Assembly (NCBI RefSeq): GCF_023091745.1
Contig: NC_068926.1
Span: 47,516,001-47,580,000, forward strand
DNA from: Budorcas taxicolor
Taxonomy: Eukaryota > Chordata > Mammalia > Artiodactyla > Bovidae
Reading direction: 5' to 3'
Length of the DNA: 64,000 nt
Below the pieces are notes generated by a model that made no database searches, was not told the origin of the DNA, and saw only the letters and a list, made by a program, of their open reading frames with translations. Within the stretch, counting starts at the first letter, position 1. Each line of letters begins with the position of its first letter. The translations under genes and the position numbers were made by a program. Below, piece by piece: positions 45,105-57,140 of the stretch.

Positions 45105-45820
45105 CCTCTCCCCTGGGGCTCAATAGCTGTTTTTCTTTCTTTCTTTCCTTTTCTTTTTTATTTTGTCTATATTTCATTTATTTCTGCTCTGATCTTTCTG
45201 ATTCCTTTTGCTCTACCAACTTTGAGTTTCATTTGTTCTTTCTCTAGTTGCTTAGCTGTAAGGTTAGGTTGTTTATTTGAGATTTTTCTTTTTTCTTGAG
45301 TCGAGATTGTCTTGCTATAAACTTCACTCTTAGAACGGCTTTTGCTGCATCCCATGGGTTTTGGATCGTCGTGTTTTTGTTGTCATTTGTCTCTAGGTAC
45401 TTTTTGATTTCGTCTTTGGTTTCTCCAGTGATCCATTGATTATTCAGTAACAAATTATTTAGCCTCCATATTTTTTTTTACAGTTTTTTCCTATAATTGA
45501 TTTTTAATCTCATAGCACTGTGAGCATAGCATCTCACATCAAGAAAAGATGCTTGATGTGATTTCAATTTTATTAAATTTACCATGCCTTGATTTGTGAC
45601 CCCAGGTGTGATCTATCCTGGAGAATGTTCCATGTGCTCTTAAGAAAGAAGTGTATTCTGCTGCTTTCAGTTGGAATGTCCTATGAATATCAATTAAGTC
45701 TATCTGTTCTGATGTGTCATTTAAAGCTTGTGTTTTCTTATGAATTTTCTATCTGGATGATCCCACTTACATTGTGTAAGTGGGATGTTGAAGTCCCCCA
45801 CTGTTCTTTCTTTAAAAAAA
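45105..45820 (-). mobile_element. L1 ORF2 internal fragment
   Basis: The - strand translates to L1 ORF2-like words (KKYLETNDNKNTTIQNPWDA, then KSQINNLTLQLS) in frames at 45167-45453. It continues past CAGGTGTGATCTATCCTGGA to GGGATGTTGAAGTCCCCCAC. Broken by stops and frameshifts; 3' UTR absent. Confidence 0.88.
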
Positions 45821-45839
45821 AAATCTGTGTTTGTTATGG

Positions 45840-47019
45840 GGGTGGGTGAGTTTAAGAAAGAAATCATTCTCTTGCTTATACTTTGCACATTTCAGTTTTG
45901 TTGATTGTGACCTAGTGCTGGGAATTTCCTTTTAATCTCAGCCGAAGACACAGAAACCAATGGACAGCATTAACCTCATAATTGAACCTGGCTGATTATT
46001 GGCAGGAAAAACCTTCAGCTGGGGTTGGGGGTGCATCTGGGGATTAGGCACAGGGATTTAGAATGAACAACGCATCTGTGGGACTGAGACCTCGTGATCG
46101 CTCCCTTCTGTCCTTTGGAAATGAGACCTAGATTCAGCTGGTCACGGGCCCTCCCTCTGCCTGATGTGTAGCTTTGTGCTTGGTTTTCCCAGACTCAACA
46201 CATTTGCATAATATTCTTTGTAGAGATGACTGCCTATATCGAGAAATATTTTGCCAGTGGAAACTCAAGGTCTTAAAGAAGAAGAAGTCAAACAATTTCA
46301 TATTCTGCCATTATTTTCCATTTGCCAGCTACTGCTTGTTGAATTCCTGGACCCACGGTTTATAACTAGAATCTCCTAAAACTTTAACTCTCCAGTAGAT
46401 GATATTCACATCAGTCTTTATTGGGAAGCAGCTATCAGTGTAGAATTAAATTTCACAAAACAACTGTGCTTCTGACCACAATCCATTGCCTACTAGTGTG
46501 TTCACATGAGTTCTGAGGGCAGCCCTGCCACTGGCAAGCTGTGCCATGGCCAAGAGAGGTTCATTTCTGGGCTATGTATTCTGAGGGATCCACATCTTTG
46601 CAGATTCAGAAATAAGCATCTCGCTGCTTAGAAGTCAAAAGATTGGAAAATTTTGGATGTAGAACAAAGTGTGTTTGTTCAGAGTCCATCAATGAGAAAG
46701 GTGCTTTCCATTTAAGACAATAGTAAAATAAATCAGTAAATACTTTACAAATCTGTATTTAAGTTGGTAAAGTAGCACGCTTTCCATCTCTTTAAAAGTT
46801 GCATTAATAATATGCCTGCTGAATACTTAACACACACTAATTATGAATGAGTCTTATCTGTTTATGAAAACAGCTGGTGGGAAACCTGGATCTGGCAATA
46901 TCATTAGCCTTTAGTTGGAATTCTCATAATTAGAAAATAATGAAGCTGTGTATCTTTTTTAATGAAGTCAATTTGACACTCATTTAGCACAGCTTCCAAG
47001 TATTTAGAATTAGCCTGGG
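45840..47019. other. Intronic sequence, nothing recognised
   Basis: No exon, RNA gene or clear repeat family was seen. Confidence 0.45.
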
Positions 47020-47248
47020 TCTGCTCTGTTGTTGTTGTTTAGATGCTAAGTCGTGTCTGACTCTTTTGTGACCTCATGGACTGTAGCCTGCCAGGGTCCT
47101 CTGTCCATGGGATTTTCCAGGCAAGAATATTGAAGTAGGATGACATTTCCTTCTCCAGGGGTTCTTCTCCACCCAGGGATCAAAGATCAAACCTGCATCT
47201 CCTGCATTGGCAGGCAGGTCTTTACCACTGAGCCACCTGGGAAGCCCA
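47020..47248 (-). mobile_element. Bov-tA SINE
   Basis: GTTGTTGTTGTTTAGATGCT tail complement, body complement with a small local duplication (GGATCAAAGATCAAACC), head complement ending GAGCCACCTGGGAAGCCC. It is the first SINE downstream of the exon, about 2.8 kb away, and opposite in strand to the one upstream. Confidence 0.93.
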
Positions 47249-47276
47249 TATGTGTGTGTGTGTGTGTGTGTGTGTG
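47249..47276. repeat. (TG)n microsatellite
   Basis: About 13 TG units between a SINE and a BovB piece. Confidence 0.95.
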
Positions 47277-47287
47277 TAGACATACAT

Positions 47288-47937
47288 CAGTTCAGTTCAG
47301 TTCAGTTGCTCAGTCGTGTCCGACTCTTTGCGACCCCATGAATCACAGCACACCAGGTCTCCCTGTCCATCACCAACTCCCAGAGTTCACTCAGACTCAC
47401 GTCCATCGAGTCAGTGATGCCATCCAGCCATCTCATCCTCTGTCATCCCCTTCTTCTCCTGCCCCCAATCCCTCCCAGCATCAAAGTCTTTTCCAAAGAG
47501 TCAACTCTTCGCATGAGGTGGCCAAAGTACTGGAGTTTCAGCTTTAGCATCATTCCCTCCAAAGAAATCCCAGGGCTGATCTCCTTCAGAATGGACTGGT
47601 TGGATCTCCTTGCAGTCCAAGGGACTCTCAAGAGTCTTCTCCAACACCACAGTTCAAAAGCATCAATTCTTTGGCACTCAGCTTTCTTCACAGTCCAACT
47701 CTCACATCCATACATGACTACTGGAAAAACCATAGCCTTGACTAGACGGACCTTAGTCAGCAAAGTAATGTCTCTGCTTTTGAATACGCTATCTAGGTTG
47801 GTCATAACTTTCCTTCCAAGGAGTAAGCGTCTTTTAATTTCATGGCTGCAGTCACCATCTGCAGTGATTTTGGAGTCCCAAAAAATAAAGTCTGACGCTG
47901 TTTCCACTGTTTCTCCATCTATTTCCCATGGAGTGAT
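47288..47937 (-). mobile_element. BovB LINE, 5'-truncated
   Basis: Pentamer tail complement (CAGTTCAGTTCAGTTCAGTT), then the 3' part up to TTTCCCATGGAGTGAT. A perfect 11-bp target duplication, TAGACATACAT, lies at 47277-47287 and 47938-47948. The - strand frame at 47443-47952 is open for 169 codons (C-terminal BovB coding remnant without catalytic motifs). Confidence 0.96.
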
Positions 47938-48042
47938 TAGACATACATACATGTATTAATATATCCATAAAATACTATGGGTATCTGTTAAATGACTAGA
48001 GGCATTTCTGTAATACCCAGCATGAACTGATGGCTTTGCTGT

Positions 48043-48258
48043 GTGCTGTTGCTTAGTTACTTAATTGTGTCCAGTTCTTTGTAACCCCATGGGCTATAGC
48101 CTGTCAGACTTCTTCTGTCTATGGGATTTCCCAGACAAGAATACTGTGGTGCATTGCCATGTCCTTCTCCAGGGAATCTTCCTGACCTAGGGATCAAAGC
48201 CACATCTCCTGCCTTGGCAGGTGGGTTCTTTACCACGGAGCCACCAGGAAGCCCCAGC
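48043..48258 (-). mobile_element. Bov-tA SINE
   Basis: GCTGTTGCTTAGTTACTTAA, body complement, ending TTTACCACGGAGCCACCAGG. Moderately diverged. Confidence 0.9.
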
Positions 48259-49261
48259 TCTATCTAGCCATCTGCTGTATATAAAACCCTGAAGGATACA
48301 ACCGTGTATCCTTGGGTGCTGTCCTCTGCAATAGTGACTCGTTTCTAGACTCAGGGGCGGCAGTGCTAATGAAGTCCACAGGTGGGCTCATGTTTTGTAG
48401 GTCAGGTGCCAGTAGGACATAGCTCGCCACTTAAGGATGGCCAGGGTGGAGAGGGGACCAGATTAACTGCCAGCAACAGAAGGGAACCCATCCGGATCCT
48501 GCAGCAGAGGACTTCTGCTGCAGACAGTGATTGACCACCTAAAAACTGCCGCTTCCCTGTCACTTTTGTGCCTGTCATTTCTAGCTGACACACAGAGGCT
48601 CGTCTTCTATCCTGAGAATCAAGTTTTGTGGTGCAAATTATCTCCAAGGGCAATTTACAAAAATAGCTGGGTGTGTGCACCTGTGTGCATTATTAGCCAT
48701 TGCAAAGAGGAAAACCAGAATGGGGCTGTTTGTCATCTTAGAAGTTCTCTTCTCTCCTGGAGCCCAAATCTTCCAAAGCAGACCTCCACAAAGGAAGAAA
48801 AGCAAAGCACTTTCAAGGATCCCTTTTAATTTCAGAAAATGTTTTCCTTCCAGTGGACAACAAAAGCATCACCCAGCACATGGACCTTTTTTGCACGTTC
48901 TCACCACTCCATCCCATTTCCTTCTCCCACAGAGAGTCAATTTCAGAAGCATCTGACGCCCCTTGTCACCTGATTCTGTGTCTGGAGAATCAAAGAACTC
49001 TTTCTTGCTCATCTCCCCCACCTATTCTTCGGTTGCTTCTTCCCACAAGAGGTCAGTTTCAAAGGCTTCTGGTTGTCTGATCTGAATGTAAGCCTGGAGC
49101 CAAATATTTGCATAGTATTAGCTTGGCTCTCTGACAATCCAGGAAAGGGAGGTGGAAAGGTCCAAAACAGAGATACAGCACTCAGAACTGTCTGGGTGCC
49201 TTTCTCAAAGTCAGAGTTATGTTTAGATTGGTTAAATGAATGAATGAATGAAAAGCTGTCT
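48259..49261. other. Intronic sequence, nothing recognised
   Basis: No exon or repeat was recognised. Frames at 48527-48829 and 48675-48956 overlap each other and have no support. Confidence 0.45.
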
Positions 49262-49470
49262 TGGTGGTGGTGGTTTAGTCACGAAATCATGTCCAACTCT
49301 TTTGTGACCCCATGGACTATAGCCCACCAGGCTCCTCAGTCCATGAGATTCTCCAGGCAAGAATACTGAAATGGTTTGCCGTTTCCTTCTCCAGGGGATC
49401 TTGCCAGGGATCGAACCCACATCTCCTGCATTGCAGGTGGATTCTTTACCAACCGAGCCACCTGGAAAAT
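49262..49470 (-). mobile_element. Bov-tA SINE
   Basis: (GGT)n tail, TTTAGTCACGAAATCATGTC, body complement, ending TTTACCAACCGAGCCACCTG. Confidence 0.92.
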
Positions 49471-50221
49471 TTAGACATTTTGTTAATTATTAACAAATGC
49501 ATATACTTTGCTGAAGTCTTTGCAGTTTTATATGCTAAATACTCAAGAATTTGTTAAGAATCTTGTGCTCAGAAGGTGGTCAGATCTCAGAGCAGGTTTC
49601 TGAATAAGGCATTATTAAGAAATAGAGATTCACTATTCTTGCAAAAATGAGAGATATAAAAGAGGGGAAAAAACCAAGAATAATTGACAAGAGGACAAAG
49701 TGGGCCTGGGGTTGATAAGGCTCAAATGTACTTTTTGGTGGTTTGGGGAGCTTGCTTTGCAGAAGGTTTTGAGCTTGTTAGAAATAATATGTGGTGTTTT
49801 TTGGTGCTTTGGCCCTGAACTCGAGTCACTTGAATGATGTAGCCTTTGAAGCTGCCTTGAAGCAGAAAAAGTCTCTCCTTATTCTATTTCAAGTAAAGTA
49901 TGCCCTAGTGTACCGAATAATATTCTTAGTTGCATGCCATAACTCCCAGCCTACATAATTTAAGAACATAAATAAATGAAAGGATTAGTTGAATGTATGT
50001 TGTTGGTCTTAAGCATTAATAAGGTATGGGACCACTGGCCTTGACGATCCAGCGTGGGAGGAGGAGGATGCCCTTGGTTTAGATGCAACAGCCTGCTTGC
50101 CCAGCACCTCTTCCCCACCTGGCATAGTGAATTCCTCCAGTAGTGCCCTCTGTTCTTTATAATCAAAGTTGCAAAGACTCTTGGATGTTTAAAGAATGAT
50201 CTAATTTAATTTTTTTTCCTT
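49471..50221. other. Intronic sequence, nothing recognised
   Basis: No exon, RNA gene or clear repeat family was seen. Confidence 0.45.
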
Positions 50222-50445
50222 GTAGCTATCCAGTTTTCCCAGCACCATTTGTTGAAGAGACTGTCTTTCCAACATTATATTCTTGTCTCCTTGGTTGTAG
50301 ATTAATTAACCACAGGTGCATGAGTTTATTTCTAGGCTTTGTATCCTGTTCTGTTGATCTGTGTTTCTGTTTTGTGCCAGTACCATACTGTTTTGATGAC
50401 TGTAGCTTTGCCTCGTTAATTGTCTATACTCCAATATAAAATAAA
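50222..50445 (-). mobile_element. L1 ORF2 fragment
   Basis: TATCCAGTTTTCCCAGCACC, ATTTGTTGAAGAGACTGTCT and TTTTGTGCCAGTACCATACT are standard antisense L1 ORF2 words. A TATACTCCAATATAAAATAA end follows in the opposite sense. Confidence 0.85.
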
Positions 50446-50732
50446 AAGTTTTTTAAAAGTCAGGAGCTATAGTCTAGCTTGACTCTGTAATATGTTTTAT
50501 TGCCAGTGTGGCTGTAGAAATTTCACAACCATCTCAAGGCTCAGGGTTCTCATGTGCTAAATGTTAAATGTGTCCTACTTTATGGCAGGATGTTTACAAA
50601 AGTTAATCCCATTGATGAGGTTGAACATTAAAATAAACTGCATTGACAACAAAGAAATATATTGAATAGAGTCCAAAATTTCAGGGATTAGTGCAAAATA
50701 AGGAAAAGTGGGAGGCAGAGAGGGAGACGAAA

Positions 50733-50816
50733 GGCTTCCCTGACCATGAATAGAACCCCATGGGGGCTGCGGCCATGAGCATGCAGAATCCTAACCACTA
50801 GACCACCAGGGAGCAG
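50733..50816 (-). mobile_element. CHR-type SINE fragment
   Basis: Only the ends remain: a short body, then CAGAATCCTAACCACTAGAC and CACCAGGGAGC, the complement of a CHR head. Confidence 0.6.
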
Positions 50817-51292
50817 TTGGCTGACAGAGATCCTTCTAGTCAAAGCTATGGTCTTTCCAGTAGTCATATATAAATGTGAGAGTTGGACCATAAAGGAGGC
50901 TGAGCGCTGAAGAACTGATGCTTTTGAATTGTGGTGTTGGAGAAGACTCTTGAGAGTCCCTTGGACTTCAAAGAGATCAAACCAGGTCAATCCTAAAGGA
51001 AATCAACCTTGAATATTCTTTGGAAAGACTGTTGCTGATGCTGAAGCTCTAATACTTTGGCCACCTGATGCAAAAAGCAAACTGTTTGGAAAAGACCCTG
51101 ATGCTGGGAAAGATTGAAGGCAGGAGGAGAAGGGGATGACTGAGGATGACATGGTTGGATGGCATCATTGACTCAATGGACATGAGTTTGAGCAAACTCT
51201 GGGAGATAGTGAAAGGCAGAGAAGCCTGGCATGTTGCAGTCCGTGGGGTCACAAAGAGTCAGACACAACTGAGCAACTTAAGAACAACAACA
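50817..51292 (+). mobile_element. BovB LINE 3' end, 5'-truncated
   Basis: From GGCTGACAGAGATCCTTCTA through GTTGGAGAAGACTCTTGAGA to ACTGAGCAACTTAAGAACAA. Diverged, with several stops. Confidence 0.92.
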
Positions 51293-51959
51293 AGGCAAAG
51301 TGGACATGGAGGAAGTATTGCCAAGCAAGAAAACTCACGTTGTGGAAAAATTACTGCTTTAAGACCTGAATGAAGTTTAACTGATTTAGATTGTAAAGAA
51401 AGCAAGAAGAGATGAGATCTCCTGTATATTTTTAGAATGAAAACAGCTTTCATTTTATTTGTTATTTGCTTTGGAAAAATATATCTGGAAAATATAGGCA
51501 GTGCCTGCAGGAAAACAGTGAATTAGATTCTGTGAGATTAAGACAGTCATGCAAGTTACTTAATCTTGGGTCACATAAATATAGAATAAAATAGGTGGTA
51601 CAAAATAAAACAAGATAAAATACTCACTCAGATTTTTAAAAAAGACTCTTGGGAAGCTCCCAGTGGCTCACAGACCTAGTTGCTGTCTGAGTCCAGGGTA
51701 GCAGAGTTACCTGGTGTGCTTCCAGAATGAGAGGTGGGCTTCTGGAGTCACCAGTCACTAAGAGCACATCCCAGGGGAGGTGGTATTTCCCTCGAGAAAA
51801 GTGGGGTGCTTTTAAGGAAGAGGATGATACTGGGTATCTCCAAACCCCACAAAGGTCCATGACATCCATGCCTGGCACTGCGTCTCCTTTGTAATCTGAT
51901 GGGGATTCAGGGAGTTGCTTCTGGAGCAGACTGGAGTGCGAGGCAGACAGAGAAAGGAG
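51293..51959. other. Intronic sequence, nothing recognised
   Basis: No exon, RNA gene or clear repeat family was seen. Confidence 0.4.
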
Positions 51960-52390
51960 GGCAATCCATCGTTTTCCAATAAACCTTCTGTTTGAGAATA
52001 GATTCAGATTTACAGAAAAAGTTGTGAGGTTAGTACAGGACAGTGCCAGGTGCCTCGTGGTTAGTTTCCCCCGTAATTAACACCTGACATTAGCTTCATT
52101 CATTTGTCACTATCAACGCTCCAATATTATTATTAACTGAAGTCCACACTCATTCATACTCCCTTAGTGTTTGCCTGATGCCACCTTTTCTGTTCCAGGC
52201 TCCTGCTCAGGATATCACATTTAATCATCATGTCTTTTTACTTTCTGTTGTCTGTGACTGTTTCTCAGATTTGCTTTCTGTTGACCTTAACAGCTATGAG
52301 ATGTCCTGTTCAGACTTTCTGAAGAATGTCCCTCAATTGGGATTTATCTGATGTTTTTCTTGTGATAAGACCAAAGAGTGGGCTTGGGGA
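51960..52390 (-). mobile_element. Old L1 3'-region fragment
   Basis: GATTCAGATTTACAGAAAAA, GTTGTGAGGTTAGTACAGGA and CAATTGGGATTTATCTGATG match old L1 3'-region sequence in reverse complement. Confidence 0.6.
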
Positions 52391-52599
52391 TTAAAAAAAA
52401 AAACAAAAACACCACAGAGATAATGTTTTGTATTTGTCTGCAAACTACTCTTTTTCACCTTTTCATTGAATAAACATTGATTGAGGATGTCAGGAAGTAC
52501 ACAAGTGAGTAAAAAGGAAAAATGACTCCCATTTGAGGGACAGGAGCATGAGAGATTGAGCCCTGCCCTGGGAGAGTGGGGAATAGGTAGTGATTCACT

Positions 52600-52805
52600 T
52601 TAATTTGGTTTTTGTTTTGTATTGAGGTGTAGTTGGTTTGCAGATTTATTGTTTTGGTTTCGGATGTACAGTGGGGTGGTTCAGTTATGCATATGCATAT
52701 ATCTGGGTTTTTTTGGATTTTTCCCATATTGTCATTGTGGGATATTGAGTGGAGTTCCCTATAATGCACAATAGATCCCTGTTGTTTGTGTAGTACTTCT
52801 ATTTT
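52600..52805 (-). mobile_element. L1 3' UTR fragment
   Basis: GAGGTGTAGTTGGTTTGCAG, GTTCAGTTATGCATATGCAT and GAGTGGAGTTCCCTATAATG are complement L1 3' UTR words. Confidence 0.7.
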
Positions 52806-53550
52806 CCAAGAAAGGAAATTCAGGCAAAGGGAACAATACAGATAAAAACACAAAGGCATCAGATGTATCTCTGTGCTCTTTTATCCCCAATCATTTTGAA
52901 ATAAAAACCAAATGGGATTTTTAAAAACAAAAAATAAACACATAAAAATAAAGTGCCATTTTCATTTCATCATATCGAGGACATTTACTCCCAATCTGAC
53001 TTAGTCATTATTGATGTGAACTTTGGTCACTGGCTGGGGTGATATTTCTTGGGTTTTTCCACTGTAAAGTTGATTTCTCAACACGTCCTATACAGTATTT
53101 TTCAAAAGGAAGTAATTATCCACAGTTCACAGTTATGGAATTATACTGTGCCTTCTTGCCAGTGGTATATCTATGTAAATCATTTGGAATTCTGTGGGGG
53201 AAATTTGGTTATTTTCCCACATGCATATATTTATTCAATCATTGATTTCAGTAAGGACGTCTGGATATTTGTTAATACTTTGCGGTTTGGGTTATAATCC
53301 CACAGAATAGACATTTCTCAGTCTTTGGCTGTTGACATTTGGATCTTATGATGTTTTGTTGTGAGGTGCCATCTGGTCTATACATTGTAGTTTGATTAAC
53401 TGCATCTCTGACTTGACCCACTACATACACAACCCTGAATTGTGATATCCCAAGATGGTCCAGATATTTCCTAATATCTCCTGGATGGGGATGGAATCAC
53501 CCTTACAACTGAAAAATTATGACTGTGATTGTTGGGAAACAACTCTACTC

Positions 53551-53838
53551 TTCGACTTCCCTGGTGGTTTAGTGGATAAGAATCCACCTGCCAATGCAGG
53601 GGACCTGGGTTCAATCCCTGCTCCAGGAAAATCCCACATAACTTGAGGTAACTAAGCCTGTGCACCACAACTACTGAACCTGAGCACTCGAGTCTGTGCT
53701 CTCCAACACCAGAAGCTGCCACAATGAGAAGTCTGGGCACTGCAACTAGAGGGTAACCCCTGCTCACCACAGAGAAAGCTTGCTTGCAGCAACAAAGACT
53801 TTCAGCACAGCGGAAAGAAAAAATAAATAAAAAGCTCA
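53551..53838 (+). mobile_element. CHR-type SINE
   Basis: GACTTCCCTGGTGGTTTAGT head, GGTTCAATCCCTGCTCCAGG B-box region, CACAACTACTGAACC body, AAAAAATAAATAAAAAG end. Confidence 0.9.
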
Positions 53839-54205
53839 GCTCTTACAGACAGGGAGGTACCAGGTTTAGAATAAATAAATACTGTGTGGTCAAATTTTTC
53901 TTGAAAATCCCTTATGTTGTACCCAACATATGGTTTTTACTTCCACCTGAGCGTGTATTCCATGAGAATCTTGAATCATGAGATGAGCAGAATCTTCCAT
54001 CTGCTCGCTGTTGTTTCTTCATTTCTCATACATTATCTGGCCTAAAAGGGCACTCATTAACTGTTGGAGGATTGAGTAGTAGTTACAGTCTCCGTGAGTT
54101 TACTCCATGTATCTTCCATTTAGTAAGGGACCAGAGAGAAGGTTCTTCATTTAGACTTGAGATGAAGTGGCTGGTGTGTATTTCAAGGCCATGTATACAA
54201 AATAA

Positions 54206-54420
54206 TGGGCTTTCCAGGTGGCTCAAGTGGTAAAGAGTCTTGTCTGCCAAGCAGGAGGCCTTCGTTCGATCCCTGGGTCAGGAAGACCCCCTGGAGAAGG
54301 AAAGGGCAACCCACTTCAGTATGCTTGCCTGAGAAATCCTATGGAGAGAAGAGCCTGGTGAGCTAGTCCTTGGTGTTGCAAAGAGTTGGACAGAACTTCG
54401 CAACTAAAGAACAATAGCAA
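54206..54420 (+). mobile_element. Bov-tA SINE
   Basis: GGGCTTTCCAGGTGGCTCAA head, CGTTCGATCCCTGGGTCAGG, standard body, CAACTAAAGAACAATAGCAA tail. Confidence 0.92.
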
Positions 54421-54599
54421 CAATATAAAATAACAGAGTCAGGTATAGTCCTATTGAGATACTTGCACTGCAAAAAGAACCCCAATCTGAGATGATCTGA
54501 GGCTATTGTTTCCAAGAATGACAGCTTCTAGTATCCTCTGGCCTCCGTACCAGTCTGGGGTGAAGCCTTGGTGTTAGTAATTTCTTTTTTTTGGTAACA

Positions 54600-54832
54600 A
54601 CAATACCCATGATGGCTCAGTGGTAAAGAATCCACTTACCAATACAGGAGACACAGGAGATGTGGGTTCAATCCCTGGGTTGGGAAGATCCCAAGGAGGA
54701 GGAAATGGCAACCCACTCCAGTATTCTTGCTTGGAGAATCCCCTAGACAGAGGAACCTGGTAGGATACAGTTCATAGAGTCATAAAGAATTGGACATGAC
54801 TGAGTTACTGAGCACACACATCCATGAACATG
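54600..54832 (+). mobile_element. Bov-tA SINE
   Basis: CCATGATGGCTCAGTGGTAA head, an extra ACACAGGAG duplication near 54650-54660, then the body and ACTGAGTTACTGAGCACACA tail. Confidence 0.9.
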
Positions 54833-54949
54833 AAAGAATGCACATTTCTTTAAGTAATTTATTCGTCTTTTATAATTCATGGACCCTAAGGTAACGGAAA
54901 TCCAAAACTATACTGTGAATAGATTTTTAAAAATTGTTCTTCTATGTTT

Positions 54950-55020
54950 TTCATTATCTCTTTTATTAATATTATTATTTTATTGAAATATAGTTGATTT
55001 ATGATATGTATTATATTGTA
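54950..55020 (-). mobile_element. L1 3'-end fragment
   Basis: TTATTGAAATATAGTTGATT at 54981-55000 is the antisense L1 end. It is cut off by the CHR SINE that follows. Confidence 0.55.
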
Positions 55021-55372
55021 TTTTTTCTGTTTATTTATTTATTTATTTTTGGTTGTGCTGAGTCTTCATTCCTATGAGCGGGCTTTCTCTGGTTGTGGGT
55101 ACTCAGGGCTGCTCTCTCATTGTGGTGCATGGACTTCTTATTGCGATCGCTTCTCTTGTTGCAGAGCAGAGGCTCCAGTGGGCTTCAGTGATTGCAGCAC
55201 ATGGGCTCAGTTCCTGTGGCTCAAAGGCCCTAGAGCATGCAGGCTTTAGTCATTGTGGCTAGCGGGCTTAGTTGCTCCTCATCATGTGAGATATTCCTGG
55301 ACCAGGGATTGAACCCGTGTCTCCTGCATTGGCAGGTGGATTCTTAACTACTTGACTACCAGGGAAGTCCCT
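55021..55372 (-). mobile_element. CHR-type SINE
   Basis: (TTTA)n and TTTTTGGTTGTGCTGAGTCT, ATTGCGATCGCTTCTCTTGT, CCAGGGATTGAACCCGTGTC, ending CTTGACTACCAGGGAAGTCC. Nearly full length. Confidence 0.92.
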
Positions 55373-55691
55373 GGTACTGGCGTTTTCAAAAACCTCTCCA
55401 AGAGATACAAACTTGCAGTTGGAGTTGGGAGCCATTGGGTTCATGTCACCCTTCTTTTTATTCTGGTCAATGCTTGTTGAGTCAAATGGTGAAGTTAGAA
55501 ATTAAAGTTAATTAAACTTCTCATTCTTCTCTCTCCCGCTGTATAATTGAATCACATGCCTCTCTGCATATAGCTTCACAAGTTTCACACATTTCAAGAT
55601 GTCAGTCCACAGTGATCTCCAGCTCAGGAATCCCTCCATCCACTGATAGCTCCTTTTCCCTTCCAGCTATACTGTGTTTTAACCAAGTGTT

Positions 55692-55908
55692 CATGCTAAG
55701 TCGCTACAGTTGTTTCCGACTCTTTGTGACCCTATGGGTCATCGCCTGCTAGGCTCCTCCGTCCATGGGATTCTCCAGGCAAGAATACTGGAATGGGTTG
55801 CTGTGCCCTCCTCCAGGGGATCTTCCTGACCCAGAAATCCAGTCTGTATCTCTTGTGTCTGTTGCATTGGCAGGTGAGTTCTTTACCACTAGCACTACCT
55901 TTTGACCC
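55692..55908 (-). mobile_element. Bov-tA SINE
   Basis: CATGCTAAGTCGCTACAGTT, body complement, ending TTTACCACTAGCACTACCT; a small insertion near 55845-55860. Confidence 0.9.
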
Positions 55909-56149
55909 ACATTGATGGCGATACATCCATTTTTGTGTTAAACAAACTGATGGCTCTGATTCTTTTGAGGAAGAGAGGAAAGAAGGAAGATGCCAACTGT
56001 GGTACGAGCTGTGCTCTGATATTGATATTGGGACTGTTGCTTGAGATTTCCTTGAATCTCTTTGCCATGTTCTAGCAGGAGGCTCATCTCATGAGCAAGA
56101 GAAATTGACCTTGGCCAACTTGGCAGAGTTGGAAGTTCTGAAGATAATG

Positions 56150-57140
56150 GAAGGGTTTCTTTCTTTTTTTTTTATGGCTGGATACTATTTTTTCTGAAGG
56201 AGATCAGCCCTGGGATTTCTTTGGAGGGGATGATGCTGAAGCTGAAACTCTAGTACTTTGGCCACTTCATGCAAAGAGTTGACTCGTTGGAAAAGACTCT
56301 GATGCTGGGAGGGATTGGAGGCAGGAGGAGAAGGGGACAACAGAGGATGAGATGGCTGGATGACATCACCAACTCGATGGATGTGAGTTTGAGTGAACTC
56401 CGGGAGTTGGTGATGGACAGGGAGGCCTGGCATGCTGCGATTCATGGGGATGCAAAGAGTCGGACATGACTGAGAGACTGAACTGAACTGAACTGAACTG
56501 AATATTTTTTGTGTGTATATACATCACATTTTCTTTATCCATTCATCCATTACTGTACACTCAGGTTGTTTCCATGTCTTGACTCTTGTGAATAATGCTG
56601 CAGTGAACAGCGGGGAGCAGATATCTCCTTGAGACAGTGATTTCACTTTTTCCTGCAACAACAGGGATAATAAACCTTGAAGGCATTATGTTCAGTGACA
56701 TAAGTCCAAGAAATTCAGAATCTGAATAATATCACTTACAGGTGGAATCTCATGAAAGCTTCTAGAACCAGAGAATAGATGGATGGTTGCCAGAGGCTTG
56801 AGGAAGGGGGAAAAGGGATGCTGGTCCGAAGGTACCAACTACTGGTTCTGAGATAAACAAGTTCTGGGGATTTAATGTATGGCATGGTGACTGCAGTTAA
56901 TCATACTGTATTGCATACTTGAAAGTTGCTAAGAGAGTAAATATTAAAAGTTCTCATCATGAAAAAAGAGATAACTAAATGAGATGATGGAGTTATAAAC
57001 TAACCTTATTGCTGTAAAATCATTTTACACTATGTATGTATATCATATATATTACACATTACACTTTAAATCATCACACTGTATACCCTAAGCTTACACA
57101 GTGTTATATGTCAATTACATCTCAAGAAAGCCATAAAACA
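56150..57140 (+). mobile_element. L1 3' end with inverted 5' segment
   Basis: 56150-56193 and 56503-56650 are antisense L1 (GTTTCCATGTCTTGACTCTT, AATAATGCTGCAGTGAACAG). From about 56655 the sense strand resumes exactly where the inverted part would continue (GCAACAACAGGGATAATAAA, CTTGAAGGCATTATGTTCAG) and runs to the 3' end (ACACAGTGTTATATGTCAAT). This is the twin-priming layout. A BovB piece later landed in the inverted arm. Confidence 0.85.
56194..56502 (+). mobile_element. BovB LINE 3' end, nested in inverted L1
   Basis: CTGAAGGAGATCAGCCCTGG to the (ACTGA)n pentamer tail at about 56473-56502. An 8-bp duplication, TATTTTTT, lies at 56186-56193 and 56503-56510. Confidence 0.94.

Noticed and set aside
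56473..56502. ACTGA pentamer array as a separate microsatellite
   Set aside because: It is the normal BovB 3' tail, also present at 10070-10088 and, reversed, at 20566 and 47288.
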